This document shows positions 1 through 8,419 of a stretch of DNA of 64,000 nt, piece by piece. Both the position numbers and the translations under genes were made by a program. A model generated the notes under the pieces. That model saw only the letters and a list, made by a program, of their open reading frames with translations. It did not search any database and was not told the origin of the DNA. Origin of the DNA: Haladaptatus pallidirubidus (GTDB lineage: Archaea; Halobacteriota; Halobacteria; Halobacteriales; Haladaptataceae); contig NZ_CP085307.1 of NCBI RefSeq assembly GCF_020700235.1, positions 372,001-436,000 on the forward strand, in the 5' to 3' direction. Position 1 is the stretch's first letter. Each line of letters starts with the position of its first letter.

Positions 1-674
1 GTGAGTGACGTTCACCCGATCGCATCTCTTGCTACCATCAAAACCACCATGATACTCACTAACAGATTATAAAATGTCGGGTCAGGTTGTTTGCCATCAG
101 GTTTGTCATCGCCTGACAAAACGTGGGTTGCTCGTGATGCCATTCACCTGTCCCACGTTTCATAAAAACGTCGACAAGCGCCAAATAACTATTATTGTAA
201 GCATCAATCTCCTCTCATCGGGTGACGTCTTGTTCAAATCCATTGGTTCATAAGCCCGGCATTTGTGGGGACTCCGCCCACTATCCTCACGAGATCAGTG
301 CGTTGAAGAAGAATTGACATTCATTTCAGAACCACGATTGAATCGGAAATGATGCCGAACTCGGGGGGTGTATGGCACGCGTGAGGTCTCCATATGATGG
401 CTACGGGTATCGGACTGCCCTCTTTCGAATCTTGTTGAGCGGTCAGCTCGACTACACAGAGTGAAACCACATCGAAAAATGGTTTCACACTCAAAATACA
501 TATCGACTGCTTCCTTATTGTCTGGGTAGACAATCGGCTAAGCGACCAGCGATGAATTGATCAATTTATGCATTACTATAACCACCAAAGACCATATCAT
601 TGCTCAACGAATACCTGTCGAGGAGGTGTAAAAATAAATAATGATGTTGAATAGCATACATTAATAACATCTAT
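1..674. other. Non-coding 5' region
   Basis: I see no convincing gene here. The short reading frames have no recognisable domain and look like chance. The stretch holds a 9-bp inverted repeat at 461-488. An AT-rich zone at about 629-674 directly precedes the regulator gene. A GGAGGTG sequence at 622-628 is followed by a 7-codon frame (641-664). Confidence 0.5.
461..488. repeat. Inverted repeat, 9-bp stem
   Basis: GTGAAACCA at 461-469 is the exact reverse complement of TGGTTTCAC at 480-488, with a 10-nt A-rich loop. It could be a terminator for a gene left of the window or a protein-binding site. No function is demonstrated. Confidence 0.5.
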
Positions 675-1250
675 ATGGACAATAGTCAATTAAATGGTAA
701 ACTATGTAGCGACAGACCACCATGGGAAATTATGGGCGAACAAAAGCCAACCCCCGACTGGAATTTTACAGAACGAGATCGGATCATCCTGAGCGAACTC
801 GCAGAGGATCCCGACCTGTCTGCCCGTGAACTACGAGACATTTTAGAAGAAAAGCATGAAGTGGATATCTCGCGGGTGACAGTAAGTGAATCGATACGAA
901 AAATGCGAGAGGCGGGTGTGTTTCGCGAGGCCATCATCCCAAACGAAGAGTATCTGTTTTTCAGCTTGTTCGAGTACAAATTCCATCCACCAAACTTCCG
1001 TGACAATTGGCGATCTGCTATGGAGACAATCCGTAATGACGAACACACCTTTATTTACTTTCTCTCAGATGGGGAATATAAATGGAAATCAATTATGATG
1101 TTCAAAGACCGTGAACAAGAGTCCAAATGGATCCACGAATTTTACAAAGAGCATGGCGAACTACTAGATGACCTTCGAAACAGTGTCGTAACGAACGTAT
1201 TGAAGTTCAACACCGACCCAAAGGTATTCGAAACACTGCTTAAGGATTAA
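675..1250 (+). CDS. Winged-helix transcriptional regulator (Lrp/AsnC-like HTH)
   Basis: A cytoplasmic DNA-binding protein of 191 aa. Residues about 31-75 read as a helix-turn-helix: a run beginning TERDRIILSELAEDPDLS, then a recognition helix with TVSESIRKMREAGV, as in Lrp/AsnC-type winged helices. The rest (about 85-191) is an alpha/beta domain rich in aromatic residues, with FYFLSDGEYKWKS-like sequence. It may sense a ligand or dimerise, but I do not recognise a named ligand-binding fold. An alternative ATG at 732 (MGEQKPTPDW) would give a 172-aa protein and keeps the whole HTH. The ATG at 675 was kept because an AT-rich promoter-like stretch lies just before it. It is the first gene of the catabolic island and probably a local regulator of the kinase or hydantoinase-like genes next to it, which is inference from position. 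Confidence 0.75.
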   Translation: MDNSQLNGKLCSDRPPWEIMGEQKPTPDWNFTERDRIILSELAEDPDLSARELRDILEEKHEVDISRVTVSESIRKMREAGVFREAIIPNEEYLFFSLFEYKFHPPNFRDNWRSAMETIRNDEHTFIYFLSDGEYKWKSIMMFKDREQESKWIHEFYKEHGELLDDLRNSVVTNVLKFNTDPKVFETLLKD

Positions 1251-1309
1251 CAGGTGGCAAACGACCTGCGATGGAGTCTACATTCGCTTGAACCGTTCAA
1301 GCATACTTT

Positions 1310-2386
1310 TCAGAGTGGTTCTTCACCGTTGATTATCCGCATAGCCCGCTCAGCAAGTCGTGGAACACGATTCTCCATCACCGGGTAGAGCGAGTCATCG
1401 CTGTTGCCATCAAGGTGCCGGCGGAAGAACATTTCACCGAGTCCTGCGAGCTTGTACACTGCGAGCGTTCGGTAGAACCGATCTTGTTCGAATGTCACCC
1501 CCGTCTTTCTTTCGTACCGTTTGACAAGTTCTGCACGCGTCATGTATCCTGGACGCTCCGGTACTGTCGAAACTAATTCGGGAACTGCGGGTTCGGGATC
1601 GCCCGAATCTCGCCAGAACGCAAGCATCCATCCTAGATCGGTGAATGGGTTTCCGAGAGCACTTAATTCCCAATCGAAGACAGCAACGATTTCTGGTGAC
1701 ATCGTGGGAGCGTACATTACATTATCTAATTTATAGTCGCCATGAACGAGCGATGCCGTATTCTCCTCTGGGAGGTTTGCACTAAGCCAATCTCCAACGT
1801 CGTCGAGAAGTGGGACGTCTCGGACGTCCGTCGTAACTTCAAACGCCCAATCGAGTTGTTTTGTCCACCGGTTTACCTGGCGCTCGGTAAACCCCTCGGG
1901 ATATCCAAAGTCGCCCAGCCCAACTTCCTCATAGTCGACCTCGTGGATGGCTACGAGGCTATCAACTAGCTCTTTACCGATGGCAGCACGCGCCTCCGGT
2001 GTTGCGAATCGCTCTGGTTCCGAATTACGGATAACGTCGCCATGGAGGCGATCAGTAAGATAGAAATCACTCCCAATAATTGATGTGTCGTCACATTCGA
2101 GGATGGTTTCTGGAAGAGGAACATCCGTATCCTGGAGTGCAGAAACGACTTTGTATTCCCGGAGGACATCATGTGCTTTCTCGGCTGTTTCTCCTGGTGG
2201 AGGACGTCGAATAACGTACTCTTGATCTCCCCACGTTAGGAACAGCGTTTCATTAGAGTGGCCCGCTTGGTGTTGTTCAATCTCGAATATCGCAGCCTCG
2301 CCAAGGTTCTCTTGTAAGTATTGTTGGAGTGACTCTTTGTCGACAAGCCTCTCGAAATATTCTTCATCTGAATGGTCATCAGTCAT
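1310..2386 (-). CDS. APH-family kinase, ACAD10/11 (LvaA)-like
   Basis: A 358-aa phosphotransferase of the aminoglycoside phosphotransferase fold. The nucleotide loop GHSNET is at about residues 42-47. The Brenner motif VHGDYKLDN has H215, D217 and N222, and the metal-binding VFDWE has D238. The segment LSALGNPFTDLGW is characteristic of the branch related to the kinase domains of ACAD10/ACAD11 and to LvaA. That branch phosphorylates 4-hydroxyacyl-CoA rather than antibiotics. An ACAD11-like acyl-CoA dehydrogenase at 27239-28453 is the natural partner, since in the lva pathway the phosphorylated intermediate is processed by an ACAD. It is cytoplasmic, and all catalytic residues are present. It lies downstream of the hydantoinase-like operon on the same strand, about 160 nt after the small zinc protein, so it may belong to that transcript. 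A generic sugar or choline kinase role is less likely. Confidence 0.8.
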   Translation of the reverse strand: MTDDHSDEEYFERLVDKESLQQYLQENLGEAAIFEIEQHQAGHSNETLFLTWGDQEYVIRRPPPGETAEKAHDVLREYKVVSALQDTDVPLPETILECDDTSIIGSDFYLTDRLHGDVIRNSEPERFATPEARAAIGKELVDSLVAIHEVDYEEVGLGDFGYPEGFTERQVNRWTKQLDWAFEVTTDVRDVPLLDDVGDWLSANLPEENTASLVHGDYKLDNVMYAPTMSPEIVAVFDWELSALGNPFTDLGWMLAFWRDSGDPEPAVPELVSTVPERPGYMTRAELVKRYERKTGVTFEQDRFYRTLAVYKLAGLGEMFFRRHLDGNSDDSLYPVMENRVPRLAERAMRIINGEEPL

Positions 2387-2550
2387 GGGTGGTTGTCAGT
2401 ATTGGTGGGCTCACTGGTCGTCATCCAATCGTTCCTCATCATCTTTGTTCAAGGCCGATTTATGAATAACTATCGGTCATCTAGGCCAACGAATGGGCTT
2501 CGAGAGGCCAATATACAGGTATATCAAATACGAAATACTACCGTCCTCTT

Positions 2551-2850
2551 TCAGAGTGAGTGGAGATCAAGCTCGATATCGTGAAGAATTGGATCTTCAG
2601 CACGGGCAATTTCGTGATCGATGAGAACGGCGCAGTTCGGACAGTAAAACCGCCGGAATTGTACATCGTGATCCGAGTCAAGCAATTCTGCTGGTGATTC
2701 AAATCCCGGTCCAATTTCAGTCAGTAGATCGATGGCCATTGCGCAGTGTTTCTTGTAGTTTTCTTCAGCGTTGGCAATGTGGTTGCCACACTCGCGGCAA
2801 CTAATTGAACCAGTCCCTGTATCAAGCGTTAGATATTCGTGAATCTCCAT
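2551..2850 (-). CDS. Acetone carboxylase gamma subunit-like zinc protein
   Basis: A 99-aa protein with two cysteine pairs (SCRECG near residues 17-22 and FYCPNC near 67-72) spaced as in a zinc ribbon. Size, cysteine pattern and position directly after a HyuA/HyuB pair match the small gamma subunit family of acetone/acetophenone-type carboxylases. In those enzymes the small subunit assembles with the HyuA-like and HyuB-like chains. Its ATG lies 2 nt beyond the HyuB stop (gene ends at 2853), so the three genes form one operon. The N-terminal motif MEIHEYLTLD resembles the start of known gamma subunits. It is shorter than the classical gamma chain (about 165 aa), so the full acetone carboxylase mechanism should not be assumed. 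Confidence 0.72.
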   Translation of the reverse strand: MEIHEYLTLDTGTGSISCRECGNHIANAEENYKKHCAMAIDLLTEIGPGFESPAELLDSDHDVQFRRFYCPNCAVLIDHEIARAEDPILHDIELDLHSL

Positions 2851-2852
2851 CG

Positions 2853-4838
2853 TTATCGCTCCTCCTCTGCGGGTATAACACTATTTACAAGGCGTTGATC
2901 GCGTAGCTCCTCGCGTCGTTCCACAGTCTCGCTTTCACGGACTGTGACGTCAGAACCATCCATTTCGAGGACAACCCCATATACATCGTACGCGGCAGCC
3001 TTCGAGACGACGCTCCGGGCAACATCTGCCGCAACGTCAGCGGGATCGCGCAGTAGTGGATCACCGTACCCCGGCGACCCAGCAGTTCGCACTTCCCAAA
3101 TATCATCTGGCTTCTGGACATCTGCAGCTTTTGTTGGGAGCGTCTCAACCTCACCTTCAAGATCGTCGATAGAGTCTACCATTTCACGATCCGCAAAGCG
3201 TTCGTTTACATCCGAATCACGGATCACACGGGGACGAATGGGGGTACCCGGGTGTCCTGAAATACCTCGTGAGAGTGGAACGGCTCCGCCAACACCAGCC
3301 AATACGTTTTGTATCTGGTCGGTTCTGTGTGGTTTCCATGTATAATGCATTCCGACACCGCCACGGTAGGTACCCGCACCTCCTGAATCAGTTACCTCGT
3401 CTCGGTAGAGATAGAGAATCGGGTAATCCTGCTCGTTGTACTCCATATTCGGTATCGGTGCCTTGGGTGCCCAGTATGCACCACCAGTGTCGATGCCGTC
3501 TTTGTGTGGTGATGCGCCAACACCCCCGAGACCCATACAATCTAAATTCATCGTTCCAAATTCATTGCCCCACTGGTCAACCCCCGCTTGCGCGACAGCC
3601 CCAGAAGACTCGTGTGTGCCTGAAATGAGGTCTCGCTTGTGCGCGGGTGAGGAAGCGAGCATTCGTGCAACGACGTCGTTTACCAATGCGATGACGAACT
3701 CAATGCCGATTTGGCCACCTGTGCTGACGGCCGCAGGCCACTGCGCGTGAGTGATGGTTCCGGGCACTGTCTCGATGTCAATGTGTCGGAGTGCACCGCC
3801 AGCGACCCACATTGCATCATACATCATCATCGGATTTACAACGCTGATGATGGCCGTCCGGAACCCTGAGTACGTCAGGTTCATTGCTCCTTGGTTGTCT
3901 TCTGTCCCTTCGTTTTTGAATATCAGGGTATTATCCTTCTTAGTCAGTTGAATCTCACCGACGTATAGATTCGTATCACCAGTCTGTGCACCGTCCATGT
4001 AACTACGGGCCCGCCACGTTCCGTCAGGAATGCTTGAAAGTTTCTCTTCGAACGCTGATTCGGCATCGTTGAGAACTTGGTTCATTACTCCCTTGACTGT
4101 AGGTGCACCGTATTCATCGATAACTTCCTTTAGCCGCCGCCGTGCGACGTTAACACCTGCGATTTGTGCGTTGAAGTCGAGCCCGACCATTTGGGGGAGC
4201 CGAGATTGTCGAAGATAGAGCTGACGAAGGTCATCTCGGAGTTCACCACTTTCGACGATTTTTATCGGAGGTATCGGCGACGGCTCGTCAAATACATCGT
4301 TCGCCCCGGGGCAAAAGCTCCCGGCATTTTGCCCACCAATGTCGTACTGATGGAGTGTATTCACGACCCAACTAAACAGTTTTCCGTCATGGAATACGGG
4401 GGCGATAAAGTGAACGTCAGGCTGATGAGTCGCACCAATCCATGGATCGTTCGAGAGAAATACATCGCCTGGTTCGATTCCCGGATTGTCACTCCGGTTC
4501 TCGAGGATCCATTTCACTTGGAGTTCCGCAATCGGTGAGAAAAACTGGATATAGGGACCTTGAAAGATAACTTCACCGTCTTCCGCAAGAATCGTAGGAT
4601 TGAAATCTTGCGCATAATACGCGACTGGTGACCCGGAGACATTCTCTAGAGTTTGACCGTGTTCTTCGTTGATGCTGTAGAGGCGGTGTCGGAGTACTTC
4701 GTGAGTTACTGGATCAATGTCATTGGTTGCTTCGTTGTGAAGGGATACATTTGGATGGATGTCAAGGGTGTCCCCGGGAATATAGCCATCTCGAAAGTCC
4801 TCCCAGATATCGGTTCCGTAGTGGTCTTCGGGTGCCAT
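2853..4838 (-). CDS. Hydantoinase B/oxoprolinase-type carboxylase or amidase subunit (cluster 1)
   Basis: A HyuB-family protein of 661 aa from the ATG at 4838. A GGAGG ribosome-binding sequence lies 8 nt before that ATG. A longer start is possible only with TTG at 4853, which would overlap the upstream gene. Family signatures include VFLSNDPWIGATHQPDVHF near residue 125, the conserved glycine-rich TGGQIGIEF, and the C-terminal GYGDPLLRDP typical of HyuB proteins. In the superfamily this chain works with a HyuA partner, either in ATP-dependent hydrolysis of cyclic amides or in ATP-dependent carboxylation of ketones. The neighbouring gamma-like gene favours the carboxylase type. It is translationally coupled, with one nucleotide between the upstream HyuA stop and this ATG. 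Confidence 0.88.
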   Translation of the reverse strand: MAPEDHYGTDIWEDFRDGYIPGDTLDIHPNVSLHNEATNDIDPVTHEVLRHRLYSINEEHGQTLENVSGSPVAYYAQDFNPTILAEDGEVIFQGPYIQFFSPIAELQVKWILENRSDNPGIEPGDVFLSNDPWIGATHQPDVHFIAPVFHDGKLFSWVVNTLHQYDIGGQNAGSFCPGANDVFDEPSPIPPIKIVESGELRDDLRQLYLRQSRLPQMVGLDFNAQIAGVNVARRRLKEVIDEYGAPTVKGVMNQVLNDAESAFEEKLSSIPDGTWRARSYMDGAQTGDTNLYVGEIQLTKKDNTLIFKNEGTEDNQGAMNLTYSGFRTAIISVVNPMMMYDAMWVAGGALRHIDIETVPGTITHAQWPAAVSTGGQIGIEFVIALVNDVVARMLASSPAHKRDLISGTHESSGAVAQAGVDQWGNEFGTMNLDCMGLGGVGASPHKDGIDTGGAYWAPKAPIPNMEYNEQDYPILYLYRDEVTDSGGAGTYRGGVGMHYTWKPHRTDQIQNVLAGVGGAVPLSRGISGHPGTPIRPRVIRDSDVNERFADREMVDSIDDLEGEVETLPTKAADVQKPDDIWEVRTAGSPGYGDPLLRDPADVAADVARSVVSKAAAYDVYGVVLEMDGSDVTVRESETVERREELRDQRLVNSVIPAEEER

Positions 4839-4839
4839 G

Positions 4840-6939
4840 TCATTTCCCTCCAAAATTGATGATGTAATTGCTCATGCTATCCACCTCGCATGTACTCTCC
4901 GGTGGAATTCCAATTGTCGTATGTTCCATCCCGACGATAGCTGGCCCCTCTATCGTTGCACCAACCCCAACATCGGCATCTCGATAGCGTGGTGTGTCGA
5001 AATATGCGTGGTTGCTCGGCCAGTATACCTCCTTTGTCTTCCATGGTTCTAACTCATCAACACCTGATTTGCCATGAATCGCGGGTTTCGTCGTTTCCCC
5101 ATATGCATCTACCCGCGTTGTCACCAACTCGAAACCAGACTCGCTATAGCCCGCGCCTTTCCCATATCGATCCTCATATGTTCGTTCGAATCGGGCGATG
5201 ACTGCCTCCATGTCCTCTGCTGTCAGGGTGCCGTTAGGAAGTGGAATTGAAAGTTGGTGTACTTGAGCTTGATAGCGCATATCTGCGTACCGCTGCGTCT
5301 GAATATCATCGTCAGTAAACCCTTCATCGTGTAGGTCTGCGATGACGGCCGATTCTAGGTCGTTAAACTGGTGAGTGATTGTCTCCGAATCGAACGGCGC
5401 GTTCATTATGTTCGAAACTTCCCTTCGATGGAGAACATCCGAGGAAGACACACCGACCGCTGACCAGACAGACGCTGTACTCCCACCGGGAACAACAACG
5501 GTATTGATGTCCAGTTGCGGGGCAAGGCCAGGGACGTGTAGCGGCCCAGCACCGCCATATGCGTAGAGAACGAACTCTCGCGGGTCGTATCCCTCGTTGA
5601 CAGTACGTTGGCGAATCATGTCTGCCATTTTTGCGTTCATGACTTCGATGATGCCACTTGCTGTCTCGATGGTATCCATCCTGAGTTCATCAGCAATAGA
5701 CTCGATAACTGTGACCGATCGATCCCGATCGAGGGTCATCCGTCCGCCGAGGAAATCATCCTCATCGAGGAACCCTAATAAGAGGTCAGCATCGGTGACG
5801 GTCGGCTCATTCCCACCTTGATCATAACAGGCCGGACCGGGAGTAGCGCCGGTACTTTGTGGTCCAACTCGAAGCCGATCACCCTCGTTGTCCACGAACG
5901 CGATAGAACCACCGCCGCTCCCGATGGACTCGGTATCGATGGTTCGCATCATATATTCATATTGGTTGATAACGTTCGTTGGCTTGGTTAGCGGTTCGCC
6001 GTCGATCAACAGTCCGATGTCGAAGCTTGTTCCACCAATATCGCCAGCAATAACGTTCCTGTGACCGAGTTGTTCTGCGAGGAATCGACACCCGATCATA
6101 CCTCCCACAGGACCAGAATTGATCGTACGAATCGGTTCACGGACTGCATCCTCGGCGGAAACAACACCACCCCCTGATTGCATGACAAGGAGCGTTCCAT
6201 CATAGCCGTTCTCCGAAAGTCGATCATCGATGCGCTGAATATATGATGCTGATGTCGGACCAACAAAGGCGTTGATTGCCGCAGCAGTTGTCCGTTCGTA
6301 CTCACCCCACTTTGGGATGAGATCACTTGCACGAGTCACAAAGACATCATTGTCTAACTCCTCTCGAATGATTGACTCCATCCGACGCTCATGGCCGTCA
6401 TTCAGAAACGACCACAGGAAGTTGATAGCTACCGCATCAACATCTTGCTGGGCAAGTTGACTGGTAACTTCTCGTGCTTGCTCTTCGTTAAATTCAACAA
6501 CCACATCACCCATGCAGTCGATACGCTCGTTGATGCCATACACGCGCTTCTTCGGGATGATCGGATCTGGCTTGTTTGATTTTTGGAATTGGAGCACATC
6601 CTCAACTGGGAGCCCTTTCGAACGCCCGGTCGCAGCTCGCATGATGAAAATGACGTCTTCAGCGCCTCGTGTCGTCACGAGTGCGGCATTGGTCCCTTCT
6701 CCTTCGATAATGGCGTTTGTTCCTACAGTCGTCCCATGAGAAACGAGTTCGCTCTTTGCAAGTAGATCTTGCAAAGAGAGCTCTTTTTTCTTGGCAGCAA
6801 CTTCGAGTGAGTCGAAGAACCCACGTGCAAAGTCATCTGGTGTTGACGGTGCCTTGGCTTCTGTAACATGACCGTTTTCGTCAATGACAACGGTATCGGT
6901 GTGGGTACCACCTGTATCTACATTGCAAAGATAACCCAT
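4840..6939 (-). CDS. Hydantoinase A/oxoprolinase-type ATPase subunit (cluster 1)
   Basis: A 699-aa HyuA-family protein, first gene of the hyuA-hyuB-gamma operon. The N-terminal actin-like nucleotide-binding motif VDTGGTHTDTVV (residues 7-18), the SHGTTVGTNAII segment (about 69-80), and the AGDIGGTSFDIGLL phosphate loop near residue 300 are intact. GSGGGSIAF and YGGAGPLHVPGLA follow in the usual order. Family members use ATP to activate substrate or bicarbonate for the HyuB partner. The ATG at 6939 sits about 27 nt from an AT-rich TATA-like element (ATTAATATTTAAC, 6962-6974), fitting a leaderless transcript. A divergent alcohol dehydrogenase gene begins 384 nt away. Substrate is unknown; acetone-like ketones are one possibility given the gamma-like gene. 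Confidence 0.88.
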   Translation of the reverse strand: MGYLCNVDTGGTHTDTVVIDENGHVTEAKAPSTPDDFARGFFDSLEVAAKKKELSLQDLLAKSELVSHGTTVGTNAIIEGEGTNAALVTTRGAEDVIFIMRAATGRSKGLPVEDVLQFQKSNKPDPIIPKKRVYGINERIDCMGDVVVEFNEEQAREVTSQLAQQDVDAVAINFLWSFLNDGHERRMESIIREELDNDVFVTRASDLIPKWGEYERTTAAAINAFVGPTSASYIQRIDDRLSENGYDGTLLVMQSGGGVVSAEDAVREPIRTINSGPVGGMIGCRFLAEQLGHRNVIAGDIGGTSFDIGLLIDGEPLTKPTNVINQYEYMMRTIDTESIGSGGGSIAFVDNEGDRLRVGPQSTGATPGPACYDQGGNEPTVTDADLLLGFLDEDDFLGGRMTLDRDRSVTVIESIADELRMDTIETASGIIEVMNAKMADMIRQRTVNEGYDPREFVLYAYGGAGPLHVPGLAPQLDINTVVVPGGSTASVWSAVGVSSSDVLHRREVSNIMNAPFDSETITHQFNDLESAVIADLHDEGFTDDDIQTQRYADMRYQAQVHQLSIPLPNGTLTAEDMEAVIARFERTYEDRYGKGAGYSESGFELVTTRVDAYGETTKPAIHGKSGVDELEPWKTKEVYWPSNHAYFDTPRYRDADVGVGATIEGPAIVGMEHTTIGIPPESTCEVDSMSNYIINFGGK

Positions 6940-6945
6940 ATAGCC

Positions 6946-6974
6946 ATAGACACAATGCTATGTGTTAAATATTA
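6946..6974 (-). promoter_or_regulatory. Promoter and possible operator of hyuA cluster 1
   Basis: The minus strand reads ATTAATATTTAAC at 6962-6974, a haloarchaeal TATA-like element about 27 nt before the hyuA ATG. Between it and the start lie two short inverted repeats on the plus strand, CATAG/CTATG (6946-6962) and ACACA/TGTGT (6950-6965), placed over the expected transcription start. A repressor site there is possible but not shown. Confidence 0.4.
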
Positions 6975-7254
6975 ATGTTGGTCAAAATACCTAGAAACTG
7001 GCGGAATATCGACCGTAGAACGGTTATCCTTTTGCTTACGCCATAGTTCATAGGGAAGAAATATCACTATATCATCACGATCACGTCAGTGATTGCACTG
7101 TGGGTAATAACCAAGCCCAAATTTACCAGTTGTTAATTAACCGCTAATTGGCTTTCAACTTGTTCTGGATAATAAAATTGTCTTACGAATAGTAAACACT
7201 AAGTGTGTGGAGAGTTATCGTGATACAAGTTGAGCCATGCATGGGTTTACAGAT

Positions 7255-7270
7255 CTAGTTATGTAACTAG
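7255..7270. promoter_or_regulatory. Palindromic operator candidate upstream of the alcohol dehydrogenase gene
   Basis: CTAGTTA (7255-7261) and TAACTAG (7264-7270) form a perfect 7-bp inverted repeat with a TG spacer. It ends about 22 nt before the TATA element at 7293-7300. This is where archaeal activators or repressors commonly bind. Confidence 0.5.
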
Positions 7271-7292
7271 TGATGAGCCGAATTCGAACCAA

Positions 7293-7300
7293 CTTATAAA
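7293..7300 (+). promoter_or_regulatory. TATA box of the alcohol dehydrogenase gene
   Basis: TTATAAAT lies with its centre about 26 nt before the ATG at 7323. That spacing is expected for a leaderless haloarchaeal mRNA, and it decides the gene start. Confidence 0.6.
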
Positions 7301-7322
7301 TAATTATGGTTCGACGGTTCAG

Positions 7323-8387
7323 ATGCACATGCAGATTGCAAAATTGTATGGCCCAGAAGACATCCGTGTCACCGATGAGGAAAAACCACCACTCGAACCG
7401 GGAACGATTCGGATTGATGTGGCCTACACTGGTGTCTGTGGATCGGACGTGCATGAGTACAAAATCGGTCCCGTCCCAATCCGCGCCGAAGACAGCAACC
7501 ACAACATCCCGGAGCAAGAATGGGACGAGTACTTGCCCAAGAATATGGGACACGAGATAACGGGTACTGTCGTCGATGTAGCCGATAATGTAGAGGATAT
7601 TGACGTGGGCAATCAAGTAGCCCTCAATATTCTTCTCTCGTGTGGTGAGTGTAGATACTGTCAGGAGGGGAAACCACAACTTTGTACTGCATACGATGGA
7701 ACGGCAGTCGGCAGTCCGGGATTTGCTGAGGACATTGTGGTTCCTGCAGTAGCTGGAATACCGATCCCAGAGAACGTCCCATTGCGGCATGCTGCTCTCA
7801 CCGAACCGCTTAGCGTTTCCGTCCATGCAGTTCGTCGATCAGAGATGCGTCTCGGAGACGATATTGCTGTGTTTGGTGCGGGGCCAATCGGCCTTGGTAT
7901 TGTCGACGCAGCCGTCGCCGCGGGAGCGAATCGGATCTTCGTCAGTGAGCCACGTGAAGCCCGACGAAAGATCGCCAGTGATCTCGGCGCGGATCTCGTA
8001 GTAGACCCACGAGAGGACCACCCGACTTCCCGGTTTCGGGAGGAAACGAACGGGGGTGTCGATGTTGCATTTGAGGCCGCCGGAATCAGTGAGACGTTCA
8101 CTCAGTCCATGCGTTCGACGAAGTACGGTGGCACCGTCGTCGTGGTCAGCGTCTTCGAAGACGACGCCTCAATTCACCCCAATGATATCATGCAGGCGGA
8201 ACGAACTGTAAAAGGGTCGTTCGGATACGTCGATGAGTTTCCGACCACATTACAAATGATGTCTGATGGACGACTCAATCCGGAAAAATACGTCACAGGA
8301 GAAGTTCCCTTGGATGACGTCGATGATGCATTCCAACGCCTTCTCGAACCGGAAAGTGACGATGTAAAGATCCTTGTCAAACCATAG
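7323..8387 (+). CDS. Zinc-dependent alcohol/polyol dehydrogenase (MDR family)
   Basis: A 354-aa medium-chain dehydrogenase that should oxidise a secondary alcohol or diol with NAD(P). The catalytic zinc ligands are C39 in GVCGSDVHE and H77-E78 in MGHE. The structural zinc site is C107, C110, C113 and C121 in SCGECRYC and PQLC. The Rossmann motif GAGPIGLG follows near residue 178. Overall it resembles (R,R)-butanediol or sorbitol dehydrogenases. The ATG at 7323 was chosen over an upstream in-frame start at 7230 because a TATA box lies 26 nt before it and family similarity begins there. It is divergent from hyuA cluster 1 and convergent with E2 of the 2-oxoacid dehydrogenase complex. A butanediol/acetoin-type substrate would fit that neighbour, but this is inference. 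Confidence 0.88.
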   Translation: MHMQIAKLYGPEDIRVTDEEKPPLEPGTIRIDVAYTGVCGSDVHEYKIGPVPIRAEDSNHNIPEQEWDEYLPKNMGHEITGTVVDVADNVEDIDVGNQVALNILLSCGECRYCQEGKPQLCTAYDGTAVGSPGFAEDIVVPAVAGIPIPENVPLRHAALTEPLSVSVHAVRRSEMRLGDDIAVFGAGPIGLGIVDAAVAAGANRIFVSEPREARRKIASDLGADLVVDPREDHPTSRFREETNGGVDVAFEAAGISETFTQSMRSTKYGGTVVVVSVFEDDASIHPNDIMQAERTVKGSFGYVDEFPTTLQMMSDGRLNPEKYVTGEVPLDDVDDAFQRLLEPESDDVKILVKP

Positions 8388-8391
8388 GGCG

Positions 8392-8405
8392 ACCGCACGT
8401 GCGGT
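8392..8405. terminator. Palindrome between convergent genes
   Basis: ACCGCACGTGCGGT is a perfect 14-bp palindrome. It lies in the 32-nt gap between the convergent alcohol dehydrogenase and E2 genes. A bidirectional termination or insulation role is possible, but there is no loop and no clear T-tract. Confidence 0.35.
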
Positions 8406-8419
8406 TCAAACAGGAGTTT

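Noticed and set aside
321..533. Overlapping minus-strand reading frames at 295-533
   Set aside because: They overlap each other in two frames, show no domain, and contain the inverted repeat at 461-488; most likely chance frames.
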